A stretch of 64,000 bases of DNA from Dryomyza anilis (GCA_951804985.1 OX638133.1:34807963-34871962); one strand, 5' to 3'. Shown: positions 32,536-44,609, counted from the stretch's first letter. Translations and numbers: made by a program. The notes: generated by a model from the sequence alone, not told the origin.

Positions 32536-33765
32536 TATATATAAATAACTAAAGAAATTTCTTTGGTGTATAAAAATCTTGAATTAAGGGCCAAAATTCA
32601 AATCATTTTTTCGATTTTTTTCAGATTGACAATCAGATGAGCGTTACTCAAACTTTACTATTTCATTTTTCAAACCGTCTACCTTCATTATATTCGGTTG
32701 GTAAAACTATTACTATATTTACATCTGCTTATAAGCATAATTATAATTATAATTAATAAATTCAAGAAAGGCAGTTATTGAAATATCATACGAAAATAAT
32801 ATACAATTTATTAGAACCCAACTTCAACGTAATCACCTTGTACTTCTTGCTTAAATTGTCTTTAAATTACTTTAAGAAGAAACGTATTTAGCTAGTTATC
32901 AGTTACTTCTGAGCTAGATACTATTCAAATGATATCATCTAGATATTTACATATTTTGAGTGCATTTGCATATTTATAAAGCATATTAAGCCATGCTGTG
33001 TTACCTGTTGGTAGTCACAATAACCAATAAAGATTTCATAACAAAGCGCAACATTGTCGCAAATAACCGTTGAACAACTGCTTAAAAGCTAAAGTCGTCG
33101 TTGGCACAAAGAACATTTTGTCACAAATCCTTTTTTTTGTCAACCCTTTTTGACGCCGATTACTAAATGTCCCGTCTACTTTTATAGGCATCGTCGTCAT
33201 CGTCATCAACATCATGGGCGTTCATTTCTATAGAGTATACTCCACAGACGTAAATTTAAAAAAGCGCTATTCTTGCAAAAAGGATTTATTTGGAGCGTTT
33301 GTTTAGCGCTTAATCGATTTAAAAGTGGCGTCGAAAGGTGCGAGACGCACAAAGAATGCTGTCGAGTGCGCAGAGACATCGCATAAAATCCGTTGGAATT
33401 GCTGTTAATTTGCTAAATTTATTGAGTTTGTATACGACAAAGGCGAATGTTCATTTATATGCAAAATATTTATTACAATTTTCAATGACAGTGAGTTTTA
33501 AACGAACAAAAATCTATAGAAAACGTAAAATTTAAATTTGCTGTTGCGAATTTTGAATGCTTTTTATATTAAAAATATTGAATTTTTGAATTGAATCTAT
33601 CTACTTTATTTCTAAAACTTACAATTTTCACAAAAAACAAAATTTATATTTAGAAAAGACCAACTGAATTTCATAAATTATATTCGTAATTCAGACTATA
33701 CCAAATGAAATATGCAATGATTCCTGACACCATGATTTTTCTCAAACATAAAGGAGTAACATAAA
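32536..33765. other. Unannotated spacer
   Basis: 33040-33340 is less AT-rich with (ATC)n near 33186-33213. No gene recognised. Confidence 0.35.
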
Positions 33766-34866
33766 GGAGTAAAGTGGGACACGTTTTGATTTTCCTCCAA
33801 AAAATAATTTGAAAAATTTTTAAATTCTTTTAAATGGCAAATTTTCTAGACTGGTTCATGATATAACTATTTGCATTATATTCTGTTAATTTATATGCCT
33901 TATAATTTATTTGAGGGTGATTTTTCAAATTTGCTCAAATTTGAACTTATTGCTAAATATTGGGGTAAAGTGGGAAACTTGAAAATTTTTACCAAAATGC
34001 TATTCTAGTCTTTCTATTTTTAATGTTTTGTTGTTTTCATGATACATATTAAGCTTTAAAAATATATAATACGTTAATAAAAAAATAATGGTAATGCAAG
34101 AAAAATAAAAAGAAAAATGTTTAAATTCAAAAACATCTCAGTAGTTACGAAATAAAATTGAGTATTTACTCCTAATCAGAATATTCCGAGTGAACATTGG
34201 GACAGGTGTAGTTACTGGTCGTCAAGTTCACACATTTTAAGTATACAGGCAGTTTGCAGATATTGCACTGAACTGATTTTTTCGGCATTTTATTCATAAA
34301 AATGGTACAAAATTAAAATTACAACAAACATTGCTTAAAATACGTTTCCCACTTCACCCCAGAAAGGTTTTCCAACTTTACCCCAATATCGCAAATTTGA
34401 ACAGCACCATTTAAGCAATGTTTAATTTTTTGCAAAACCCTTTTGTATTTTAAAAGATAAACAATATGCGATTATTTTAAACATGCCGACATAATTTAAA
34501 TAAAAAAATTCTCACTTCATAGCAAACACCAGTGGTCGTATTCTCGTTTGATGAAAAATAGAAAATGCGAATGAAAATGAGCTAAAAACTATTTTTTTAT
34601 ATTATTAACAGAATATGAAAATAGTTTTGTTTTTCTCATTTTCATTCGCATTTTATATTTCCCATCAAACGAGAATAATGCCCCAGCACTCTAAAAAAAA
34701 AAATTGAATGCAATAAAAAGAGTATTAATTTGATTATAACTATGGTTGAAAAAATTGATGCCGTATTAAGAAGCTATTGATAATTGCTTTTAATTTTTAA
34801 ATTAAAAAATATGTCCAAAAATTGCAATTTCCCACATTACCATATGTCACACTTTACCTCAGGTTC
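33766..34866 (-). mobile_element. Dispersed element family Q, copy Q2 (contains a palindrome)
   Basis: Ends 'GGAGTAAAGTGGGACAC' and 'GTCACACTTTACCTC' are approximate inverted repeats. Internal 'GGGGTAAAGTGGGAAA'-like motifs recur. Reverse-complement match to Q1 (2163-2720). Contains the palindrome at 34540-34677. Confidence 0.6.
34540..34677. mobile_element. ~138-bp palindromic insertion
   Basis: Arms 'ATTCTCGTTTGATG', 'AAAATGCGAATGAAAATGAG' and their reverse complements 'CTCATTTTCATTCGCATTTT', 'CATCAAACGAGAAT'. Flanked by 'ACCAG' and 'CCCAG'. In Q1 the matching place reads 'AGTACTGGTATTTGCT' with no insertion. Confidence 0.75.
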
Positions 34867-35109
34867 TCCTACTTAATTTGGCGTTGTTGCATTATGTTTT
34901 GGAATTGTTTCATTGCGAGAAATTTGGCGTCAAAATTTAATGTTTTAGTGGTTGTTTTATTTGGTAGTTATTTAATTATTTTATTTGGTATTATTTCATA
35001 ATAAAATAATACCCAAAAAATGTAGGACATGTTTTATTTGATGATCCCAAAAATCATTATATTTATGATTATTTGTAATACTTCTAATACATTCATAATT
35101 TTGAGACTT

Positions 35110-35313
35110 TACACCCAGAAAAAATTCCATTAAAATTGGTCAATAGGACTATTATTGATTTAATAGTATACAAAAAATAAATCTTTTCATATAAACTTAA
35201 TGTCAATGTCATGGTATTTAATGGTATTTTACGATTAAAATAATATTTTATCCTATTGACTATTTTTAATAGAAAAAAACTATTATTTATATAGTATTTT
35301 TTTTCTGGGTGTA
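35110..35313. mobile_element. ~204-bp MITE with 'ACACCCAGAAAAAA' ends
   Basis: TACACCCAGAAAAAATTCCA at the left, TTTTTTTCTGGGTGTA at the right. The inner 'TCAATAGGACTATTATTGAT' is answered by 'TATCCTATTGACTATTTTTA'. A diverged half-copy occurs at 56965-57060. Confidence 0.65.
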
Positions 35314-36164
35314 TAGACTCCACAAATAATACATTTTTATTTATTTCCTCCCTTTTAAAATAGATAAAGTGTCATAAATGACACAAACATGTTATTCTGA
35401 ATCGAGACCATGATACAATTATTCAAGGTAAACGGAGGGAAAAAAGTTCTAAAATCCAGAAAGAATCAAGAAGTATACGGAGTGATATACAGGTAAACCA
35501 AAAAATACTTAATTTCAAGAAATGGATTTTCTTAGTTGTCAAAAAAGTAACTAGGTAGAATAATTCTTGCATTCAATTATTAATTTCTTAGGTATCAAAA
35601 GTGTTGTTGTTGTTTTCGTCCCAAACTTTAATGAACACGTGTTCGTATAGTTGTTGTTTTTTCGATCTTGTTTTGTCGCTATTATGTTTTGTTTTGCTTT
35701 GTCCGTCTGTCAGCGCCATCTGTTTATTCCTGTGTCTGTCTGTCGATATGTTAAAAGTAACTAAAAGCAATTATTTTGAAGCTAAAATAAAAAAATATAT
35801 TTTAGGTAATTTATTGTCTATTTAGAATTTTATTACCTACTGGGATACTACTACCTTGTTATTGTATCATGATCGAGACAGCTCCGAGAAAATACATTTC
35901 AATTCAATAAAAATTGAAAACGAATATAGTATATGAAATATATTTAAACAGTATACTCCTAAAACACTCCTAAAACACTTCAAATTTGAGATTTAACCTC
36001 TTCGAATTCAATGAAATTTGGACAACTAATAAAGAGGAACGATATTTGTATTGTTTTTGCTAATAAATCAAGTTAATAAAAAAGATTTTTAAAAAGTTAA
36101 AACCATAACTTCTTAACTTGAACATATGACCAATTACCTTAAAATTTGACGTTCTTAAAAAACC
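35314..36164. other. Unannotated spacer with one shared fragment
   Basis: 35600-35740 ('GAACACGTGTTCG', 'CAGCGCCATCTG') is a copy of the dispersed fragment at 20850-20985. Otherwise nothing recognised. Confidence 0.4.
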
Positions 36165-36959
36165 GAGAGAGTTTTTTTCCCGTAGAGTTTTTCCCAGTAG
36201 AAGTTTTAGTCTGGTTAGTTTTAGTGTGGTGAATTTTAGTGTGGTGAGTTTAAGTGTAGTGAATTTTATTGTTGTGTGTTTTAGTGTGGTGATTTTTAGT
36301 ATGGTCAGTTTAAGTGGGTCAATTTGAATGTGGTGAATTTTAGTGTGGTGAGTTTTAGTGCGGTGAAATTTAGTGTGGTGAGTTTTAGTGTGGTGAATTT
36401 TAGTGTGGTGAATTTTAGTGTGGCGAATATTAGTCTGGTAAATTTTAAGGTGGTTGGTTTTAGTGTTGTGAATTTTAGTGTGGTGAGTTTTAGTGTTGTG
36501 AATTTTAGTGTGGTGAATTTTAGTGTGGTGAATTTTAGTGTGATGAGTTTTAGTGTGATGAGTTTTAGTGTGGTGAATTTTAGTGTTGTTGATTTTGTTT
36601 TCTATCCTTTTTTATTTTTCTGTTGGTTTTAAGTTATTGCTTAAGTTTTGTGCTTTTACTTTTGTTTTTGCTTTTGTTTTTTTTGCTTTGTATTTTTTTT
36701 TTGTGTTTGTGTTTTCTGTTTCATCTTCTTAGCTTGTGTATGTGCCGAGTTATGCCGTTTTGAAAGTTTGGGTTGTATGGGAGGGACCACGCTTCTTTGT
36801 CCAATCCCGCCCATATATAGCCTATGACACCCTCCGGACTCCATAGTATCCTGGAACAAAATTTCAGTTAAATCGATTCAGCGGTTCAGACGTGATGCTG
36901 GAACAAACAGACAGACCGACAGACTGACAGACGGACTAAGAGTTTTATATATATATAGA
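36165..36959 (-). mobile_element. Non-autonomous Helitron, copy H2 (3' end missing)
   Basis: Reverse orientation. The 5' TC (36959-36958) begins TCTATATATATATAAAACTC and follows A. The body has the 'CATAGTATCCTGG' and 'GACACCCTCCGGACTCC' blocks. A large minisatellite of ~15-bp units 'GTGGTGAATTTTAGT' spans about 36200-36590. The CTAG end and hairpin are absent. The 102-codon frame of repeated 'NFSVVSFSV' over the array is a by-product. Confidence 0.8.
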
Positions 36960-38543
36960 TGAAATAAAATAAACCTCAAAGCCATGGCATATTTTATGGG
37001 GAAATTTCAGTCATACCATAATATTTGACATTTATGGCAAGACATGTAGTGTCTCCACAATACATTTTGATCATACAACATAAACAATTCCATAAATTCT
37101 CACTAGTGGAGACACTATGTTATATATTTCGATATATCGAGGTTCATACACACTTTTTATTTTAAATTTTATTTTTTTATTTGGTTATTATATTTATAAC
37201 CACTTTCAGTCAATGCGCTCTAAAATTATTCCAGAGGCATTTTCGCCACTTCACACTCAAAGCGGAACAACTTTCTCACAGTTTCGCACACAATGTTCGA
37301 ACCTATCCTGCTAGAGCACCTCATCTCGTCCTGTCCATTTGGTGCTCATGTGCACATCCACACAAATTTACATATTATTTCACACTTTGATTGAATATGT
37401 AAATCGTCGTAAATGAATTCAATTTTATATGCGATCCGCAAAAGATAACGCAATATTTGTCTGGTTGACTATGGCGTCACCACCGACGCGTAATTTCAAA
37501 GTTATCAACGCCTCGTCTCGTCTCGTGTCGCCTCGCATCGTCTCTAACAAGAACAGCAGATACAACATCCTTGTCAGAACTTTGCCAACGACTTTATCAA
37601 GCCTCTTTGGTATCAGTAGGACATCAACAGCATCGCCATCCAGTCATCTTCATCTTCATAGTCATTGACAACGTCATCTCCAACGGCTACGTCCTCATCG
37701 TCATCGTCGTCAATTTTCAACTCATCCACATTCAATTTAAACGTACGAAGTGAAGCTGAATCCTTCGTGCAACTCTCGTTGTTGTTGTATCTGATACTGC
37801 TGAACATCATATCCTGCATATCCGGACAGCATGCAAAGTAATCCATTGGATTTCGGTTCAGTGTTTTTCAGAACTCGCAAAGTATGGACTTTTCACGAAA
37901 TACGCCCTGCACTTTATGAGGTTTAAAATTTTATTTTGTTTTTGTTATTTTTTGCACTTGACGGGTTGCTTTTAGTAAGCGTGCCTCGCAGGATCGTCTG
38001 TGATGAATCTCGTCAATGTAATTTAAAACCGTCAACAAAAAGGTTATTTCGTTGAATGAAGAAGCAGGACTTTGCGAACGGAAATCGCAATTTAAGTTTG
38101 TTTATTTAAAGAACTAAGGAACAAAATACCATCGCCTGTCAAAGTGAGAAATACAATTTATGTAGTATGAGGACTTTCATTGATGGGAACAACTTTTTCT
38201 ATGCCGGATCGTCGCCAGTGAAGGGCACTCATTTAAAAATTGTTTACCTATGAGATATGCAGATAAATTTTAGTTGGAATGCTGAGACGAAAATATAACT
38301 ATCAAATTGGATCTCAATTTAATGAGATATATAGTTTTATTGTTAGGCCCGTTAAATATTTACAAATTCATGAAATTATGGGGTTAATAACTTTTTAAAG
38401 AAATGAAACGAAAATATATTGTTTTGCCTAGGTAAAGAGTTGTATCAGTAAATAATTTTCTCTGGAAAGGATTTTTTTTTAGTTAGATATAGGAATTATT
38501 ATTTGTAAAGTATTGCCGAAGAATAAACACCTGAAAATTCCAA
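36960..38543. other. Spacer around the acidic ORF
   Basis: 37240-37860 is less AT-rich (see the ORF at 37613-37846). The rest is AT-rich with no recognised feature. Confidence 0.35.
37613..37846 (-). CDS. Hypothetical 77-residue acidic ORF, possible first exon
   Basis: ATG at 37846 is preceded by an in-frame TGA seven codons upstream. The product begins 'MDYFACCPDMQDMMFSSIRY' and continues into an Asp/Glu-rich stretch ('KIDDDDDEDVAVGDDVV', 'DYEDEDDW'). The surrounding ~450 bp are less AT-rich than the flanks. Codon use looks more gene-like than most frames here, and several GT dinucleotides could serve as a splice donor, so it could be the start of a larger minus-strand gene. I do not recognise the protein. 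The acidic run could equally be a by-product of a (GAY)n simple sequence; antisense frames over the same place are taken as shadows. Confidence 0.25.
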   Translation of the reverse strand: MDYFACCPDMQDMMFSSIRYNNNESCTKDSASLRTFKLNVDELKIDDDDDEDVAVGDDVVNDYEDEDDWMAMLLMSY

Positions 38544-39344
38544 TCTATATATATAAAACTCATTTTCCGTTTGTTTGTTTGTGGGCTATGCAAACGTACA
38601 CCTGTGCACGGATTTTCTTAAAACTTGGAACATTTATCCTACAGATCCAGGAGAAGGTCACTACATAGTTTTCGTAGACCACGCCCACTTTTACGCCCAT
38701 TTTTATTTTTGGTGTATAATTCAGATCATAGCAGAACCACTGAATGTATTTTTCTGACAATTTGCATTACTATGCTATACAGTCCATGCAGTATCCTAAG
38801 CCAGAAATAAAACAGATTGGACAAAGGGGAGTGGCACCTTCCATAGAACCCAAAAATTCAGTACGCTATATCTCAGCACTACTGATATCGATTTCAACTA
38901 AATTTTAAAATTGGATGTTACTCATCTTGCTTAATCTCACCACATAAAAACTCACTACACATAAACTCACAACACCTCAACTCACCACACCTCAACTCAC
39001 CACAACTCAACTCACCACACCTCAACTCAACTCACCACACCTCAACTCAACTTACCACACCTCAACTCACCACACCTCAACTCAACTCACCACACCTCAA
39101 CTCAACTCACCACTCCTCAACTCACCACACTAAATTCATCACACTAAAACTTCTACTGGAAAAACACTACGGGGAAGAATTCTACGGAAAAGTGTTCTAC
39201 GGGGAATAATTAAACGGGGAATTATTTTTGTTTTGGTTACAACATTTATAACACCAATAAAAAACGTCCATAGTGAAGCATAAAATCACTCCATATCTTT
39301 GAATTCACAAAATCTTTGCACGTGTCGTGTAAGGGTCCAGCTAG
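38544..39344 (+). mobile_element. Non-autonomous Helitron, copy H3 (intact ends)
   Basis: Starts A|TCTATATATATAAAACTC (38544) and ends 'GGGTCCAG' CTAG|T (39341-39344), with the imperfect hairpin GCACGTGTCGTGT 10 nt before. The 5' third differs from H1 and H4 ('GTGGGCTATGCAAACGTAC'), so it belongs to a distinct subfamily. The internal array is 'CTCAACTCACCACAC' (about 38937-39130). Confidence 0.85.
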
Positions 39345-39584
39345 TTATAAATGAAACTACGTGATGTAGCGTCGAACAAAAAAACCTGTTCAATGAAACA
39401 TTTTTATAATTGAATTGCCTTCATATACAAGAGCACTTGGAATATCAAAAGGCTCTCGAAATAGGGTACAGAACACGACTTAATGAGTTCAAAACCCATA
39501 ACTTACTGAAACATTTAGCACTCCTAAAAAATTAATATTTGAGCACCGAAAAAACATGGGTGATTTATCAAAATTTAAGTCAGG
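39345..39584. other. Short unannotated spacer
   Basis: No feature recognised. Confidence 0.4.
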
Positions 39585-39785
39585 ATCCCAAAGAACCGGA
39601 ATCGTAACCGATATAAGAAAAATGTGTGGAACCCATTTAATTTTTTAGTTAATACCTGAACCGTAATTTTAAAATCTGGGAACCAGAACCTATATTTCCG
39701 AGGGTTTTAGTCCCTGTCAGAGACCGCACAGAACTGGAACCGTTTCGATTTTTAGAACCGGAATTGGAAATGTTATTAAAAGCAG
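39585..39785. repeat. 'GGAACC'-rich repeat E, fragment 1
   Basis: Runs of GAACC/GGAACCAGAACC with 'GTCCCTGTCAGAGACCG' and 'AACCGTTTCGATTTTTAGAA'. The same wording recurs at 41278-41515 and in the hAT-like element at 51762-52816. Confidence 0.6.
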
Positions 39786-39815
39786 TTGGGAAGGTTAGAT
39801 CACATGGGAAATTTT
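39782..39815 (-). mobile_element. DINE-like family A terminal fragment
   Basis: 'CAGTTGGGAAGGTTAGATCA' plus 'CATGGG' matches only the outermost end of family A elements (their 'GAGTTGGGAAAGTTAGGTCA'). Confidence 0.5.
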
Positions 39816-39845
39816 AAATTTTGTGTTATTATGATAGTTAGTATT

Positions 39846-40433
39846 ATAACATATGTGTGGTTACCATTCAAAGTTGTATATAGGTCACTAGGGTATACGA
39901 ATCCTGAAAAAACATACAAACATTCAATCGCTGAAGAATTTCCATTCATTTGATACCCATATTTACAAATGGGTAGGTGTACCGAATTTCGATTTTTTTT
40001 GTTTGTTTGGGAACCACAAGTCGTTTCGCGGGAAAACATTATTTCCATGTATTTGAGCATGAAGTCAATATATATTTGACCAAAAAAGTTTACCTAAGCA
40101 CGTATACAGTAAAACTGAACTGTAGATGTAAATTTTATATGAGTTATTTAAATATAAATGGTCAGATCACAGGTCAAAATGGACCGATATGCACATACAG
40201 CGAAGGTATATAAGTAATCTAAATCTTATGAGTTTCATTTATAAAATCTTCAATTGTTTAAGTAGTAGGAATTTCAACAGACAGACGGACAGACAGACAT
40301 CGCTTAATCGACTGAGGAGGTCATGCTGATCAAGTATATATATACTTTTTCCATACCGGAGATGCTTTTTTCTTGGTGTTACAAACGGCGTACCAAATTG
40401 AATATACCCTTAGACCCTTAGTGTAGGGTATAA
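39846..40433 (-). mobile_element. DINE-1/INE-1-like family B, copy B3
   Basis: Reverse orientation. 'GTGTGGTTACCATTCA', 'ATTTGATACCCATATTTACA', 'AAGTTTACCTAAGCACGTAT', a (GACA)n run, 'TCATGCTGATCAAGTATATA', 'AACGGCGTACC', end GGGTATA. Provides the empty site for the SINE piece nested in B2. Confidence 0.75.
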
Positions 40434-40474
40434 AAATGTAAAAAACCGCAATCGAAATTGGCCAAACCGATATT

Positions 40475-41273
40475 AAAAACGAGTTGGGTAAGTTCGGTCA
40501 TATGGGGCGGACTTTTATAGTCGGTCGGGCCCGACTATGGAATACCCTACACCATTGGTGGGATATTTAATTCTATATCTTAATTTTAAAGTTTTTAATT
40601 ATACTGAACCTCCCCACTCTCAGAATATTATTCTCATATCAGAAAATTACATTTTATATCCCCATAATTTAAAAATTGATATAAAAGTATAAAAAACGAA
40701 TACAAAAAAATTAGATAAATGTAAATGGGCGGACCACTCCTATATTCAAAAATTTTGTAAGGAAAATATTTCATAGATTTGATTTTAAAAATTTACGGTT
40801 CAAATTTCCACTATGAAAACCCGGGAAATAATGAAAAAAAAAGTGGGCGGATCACGCCCATTTTTGGACCACATATTTTTAGGTGAATTCTAACAATATG
40901 TTTTAAATTCTATAACTATACCATGAGTTATTAGTTCCAAAAAAGTTATATAAAAGTGACTTGTATGGGAGGTGGGCGTGTCCGTCGACCGATTTGACTC
41001 ATTTTCAAACTCAGTTCCTACTTTTGGCTAAAATATATTGAGACGAAATTTCATCTCATTCTGATCAGTATTTCTCAAGTTATTCTGTATTCGGGCAGCA
41101 AGACAGCAAGACGGACAGACAGACAGACAGACAGACGGACATGGCTAAACGGACTCGGGTAGTGATGCTGATCAAGAATATATATACTTTTAAATACCGG
41201 ACACGCCTCCTAAGGGGCGTTACAATATATGCACAAAGTTAATATACCCTGTACTCCATAGGTGTAGGGTATA
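40475..41273 (-). mobile_element. DINE-1/INE-1-like family A, copy A4
   Basis: Full-length reverse copy: 'AAAAACGAGTTGGGTAAG', 'GGTCGGGCCCGACTATGG', 'GGGCGGACCAC', a (GACA)n core at about 41113-41138, 'GCCTCCTAAGGGGCGTTACA', end 'GGTGTAGGGTATA'. Confidence 0.85.
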
Positions 41274-41277
41274 AAAA

Positions 41278-41515
41278 CGTGTGGAGCCTGAGTTTTTTTT
41301 TTATGTTGAAACCGGTATCGAAAATGAAACCGCTATTTTTAAAATCATGAAATTATATTTTATATGGTTTAAGTCGCTGTCAGAGATTGCAGAGACCGGA
41401 ATTGAGACCGATAGTCCAAAGGGTTCTGACCCAGTCAAAGACTGCAAAGAACCGAAATTAGAACCAGAACCGTTTCGATTTTTGGAAGCAAAATTGGATC
41501 CATTATTAAAAAAAA
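41278..41515. repeat. 'GGAACC'-rich repeat E, fragment 2
   Basis: Continues the wording of 39585-39785 ('AACCGGTATCG', 'GTCAGAGATTGCAGAGACCG', 'GAACCGTTTCGATTTTTGGA'), so the DINE copies between were probably inserted into, or next to, an E repeat. Frames across it are repeat by-products. Confidence 0.55.
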
Positions 41516-41888
41516 AAATATAAAATAAAACTAATAAAATTGATTTCAAATTCAAAACTCCCAATCTTCTATAAATAGGAAATTTTAAGAAAAAATTTTA
41601 AACATCATTCGGAGGGCCCCGAAAATTTTACGAGCCCATTTTTTTGACCTCTCAGAAGCAATGCATTTCGTAGTCTGAAGAAAAATAATATAAAATGTGA
41701 TACTTTTATTATTTTTTTTTTTTTTAGTTATAAATTAACCTCAATTTCAGAGGCTTATAGATTGCTTAATCGTATCGTAAACTCCCATGTCCGAAAAAAT
41801 AACTTCTCATAGTGTACGCTTTGGACGACCGTAAAATAAAATTAAATAAAAAAACATGTTTCTGGATTTTAAAAAATTAAACACGAAA

Positions 41889-41894
41889 TTTATT
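41889..41894 (-). promoter_or_regulatory. Candidate poly(A) signal AATAAA of the ATP synthase d-like gene
   Basis: TTTATT on the plus strand, so AATAAA on the minus strand, about 104 bp downstream of the stop codon at 41998. A weaker TATAAA-type variant lies closer to the stop. Position is plausible but not proven. Confidence 0.4.
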
Positions 41895-41997
41895 ACTTAT
41901 GACTTTAAACAAATGTCGTTTTATAATTTATCATCCGGTAAATTTCTTATTCGTTTTCAGTGTGGTTTATAGCAACTTCAGACCGACATACTGTTGC

Positions 41998-42777
41998 TTA
42001 CGACTTCGGCGCAGTTTTTCCTCCCTTTGCTGGTGCGGCTACTTTTGCATCTTCATCTTTAGACTTTTTTACTTTCTTTGCATCTTCCTCCACCTCATCA
42101 TCATCGTGACCGTACATAGGATTTGCTGATCCTGGAGTTTGTTCGTCGGGTATGTGGGGCCAAAAACTTGGCTTTGTAACACCCAACAGATGCGCTCTTT
42201 CCGGACGCTGTTCAACAAAGTCCTGACAAGTCATCTCATCATATGGCAACATAGAACGTATGCGTGCGATCTCAGCCTCGTAGACCCTAATACGTTTATT
42301 AGAGTCGGCAATATATCTTTCGACATCAACCTGCAATGGATACAAGAAATTGTAATCACATTGAAATGACAAATAGAAAATAATTTAATGAAACAAACCT
42401 TAACTTCACATTTTAATGTGTCCAACTCTTTGTAGTAACTTGTGTTATCGAGCTCATATCGACCATCGAAGACCTTGTTGAGTTCTTCGTATTTCTTCTC
42501 GAACTCATTGACCATATTGACATATTCAGTGCGCACATTAGTTCGATAATAGTCCCAGTCGATTTTTGGTAATTGTTCCGGGAAACGATTAACAAGTCTA
42601 TTGTGTGTGATTAACAGACATATATGAAATACGCGTATCATTTAACCTATGTAATCTTACATACTTATTGTACTCAGCATGTTTATCACGAAATCGTAAA
42701 AAATACTGCATTTGATTTTGCGGCACTCGTTTATAAAGTTCCGAAAGACTTACATTGGTTAATTTTTTGCAGGCCAT
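41998..42777 (-). CDS. ATPsynDL: ATP synthase subunit d-like protein, 3 exons
   Basis: Mitochondrial F1Fo-ATP synthase peripheral-stalk subunit d family. I assembled three exons on the minus strand: 42777-42665, 42597-42399 and 42330-41998. The introns are 67 and 68 bp, with donors GTATGT and GTTTGT and acceptors ending TAG and CAG. The joined frame is 645 nt, or 214 residues plus stop. The ATG at 42777 follows an in-frame TAA six codons upstream. Family marks in order are an N-terminal 'LSELYKRVP' (like the 'WSALAERVP' of fly subunit d), 'FPEQLPKIDWDYYR', a helical coiled-coil-like middle, 'EIARIRSMLPYDEMT' and 'KPSFWPHIPDEQ', which matches the conserved 'KPTFWPHTPEEQ'. The protein is longer than the usual ~175-180 residues because of a C-terminal tail of about 35 residues rich in D, E, K and A. 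The sequence is clearly diverged from the canonical subunit, so I favour the D-like paralogue known in Drosophila over the housekeeping copy. That assignment to paralogue is inference; the family call is strong. Confidence 0.9.
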
Positions 42778-44609
42778 ACTCGAAAAACGCGTTTACAAAA
42801 AGTAAAAAAGGTAAAAAAGTACAAAAATGTAAAAAAAATTACAAAAAAGTAAAAAAAATATATAAGAACTAGAATCAACTTTTTATTTTGTTGACATGTG
42901 AGATGAAACTATTTTCAAATAAATATATTTTGATGGGGCATAGATCTTATTTTCAAGGAATTGCATGATATGATGTTCTTTTTGCAGGTATTGTAAATAA
43001 TTAATATTTTATTATCATGTAAAACATGGACATCTACATGTTACTTCCAACTGTGAATATGAAAATAAAAGACCAGATTCACTGATAAAAAATTTCCAAA
43101 GTTCTATTGGATTTTCCCGATATCAAATTACCATATCTAAGTCCCCATGATCTCCCGAAGTGACTATAATTGATCATAGTTATGTGATGATCTACTATTC
43201 TACTATTCAAATTAAACAAATCAAAATATAAAATTCTGTAGTACTTTTGCTTTAAGTTGATTTCATTTGAAATGATTCAAATCAAAGAAATCAAACAATC
43301 CCAAAATCTCAGAGCTTCACGCACTAAAAGAGCATAATTTGCAAACATATATTAAAAAGAGCGTATTATAAAACCCTTTCCCAAAATGACACATACGGTA
43401 TTTAATGCAACAACAAAAACTAAAACCAAAATCCAGGTATCATATAAAATGCAACCCTTTAATAGTTGAAATGCAATGAATTTGAAACAAGGCACCAAAA
43501 ATATATTCTGCTCATGCGCATTTACACACAAAAACATTACAAATGTCAAAGTGACAGTTGTTCAGTTCTTCTGCTAAAATAAAATTACTCTTCAGAGAGG
43601 GATTTGCATCAAACTGTCAGAAAACAACCCTTAACTGATATCTTTTCATGTTTTTCTCGCCCTGTTGTCTGCGCCCTTAGCACTCTTGCGCTCTTTCTCT
43701 TCTGTGGAAAATGGAACAAACGTCAAACGGAGGTATGTCGTTTGTTCCGCTGTCACTTTTGTGTTCGGTATAATTTTTGCGTATACAATTTACGTTTGTA
43801 AATTTGCAAAGTTTTGTGCAATAAAAGTGTATAATTCGTAATTATACTGTTAATTTTTGTGCAAAAATATTAACTATAAAGATTTTCCAATGAGTGTGTG
43901 TTAAAATTAAATATACAAAATGTCTGTAAATACAGTAATTTCTTTAGAAATGTCTGACAATTCATAAAATTGAATCCCGTGAGTGCTGTATTTATTTGCT
44001 ATGTTCATTGTTCCCGGAAATTTTTTGTGTACTTGTCAAATATTCACGGAGAAATATTCATGCAGTACTTTGATTAAATGACAAAATTCTACTTTCATAA
44101 AAGTGAAATATAAAGGCAATAAAATACTAAATTTAAAAGAGGTACGTTCTACAGAAGTTATTAAATATGTAAGAATGATTTAACCATATAATACGCATTA
44201 TATAATATATAAAATTAATTAAATAATATACAAAATCAGTAGTAATAAAGGTGTTTTCTATGTTATGCCAACAAATTTCTCTGTTTACATTCAGCATTGC
44301 CATCACGTATGCTTTACACAGAATTCTTCTCTTTTTCCATACAGTTTTCATAGATATTTTTTATATGGCAATAATATACGGACGTGTAGTTTCTATAAAG
44401 ATTGACCGTATTTACACTAATCCAACCAAGGTGTGATTTAATCAAATTCAATTGAAAATACAATAACATTTCTCAATGATACCATTATATCGTTTTTGAT
44501 TTATCCTATATACCGTTACCTCATTTCGTATGTCCTATACATTTTATGTACAAAGTGAGAATCAGTTGAAAACTTAAAACGTGTTTTCTACAAAGACTAT
44601 TTTTTTGAG
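42778..44609. other. Upstream of the gene and spacer; nothing firm
   Basis: 42778-42870 is the 5' flank of the ATP synthase d-like gene, with repeated 'AAAAAAGTACAAAA'-type runs. 43560-43820 is less AT-rich with 'CGCTGTCACTTTTGTGTTCG' and might be a promoter/5' UTR of an unseen plus-strand gene, but no coding exon was identified. Confidence 0.35.

Noticed and set aside
36324..36632. 102-codon frame of repeated 'VVNFSVVSFS'
   Set aside because: Translation of the Helitron H2 minisatellite; the other copies have different frames and stops.
42139..42369. Plus-strand frames over the ATP synthase d-like gene
   Set aside because: Antisense shadows of the spliced minus-strand coding exons.
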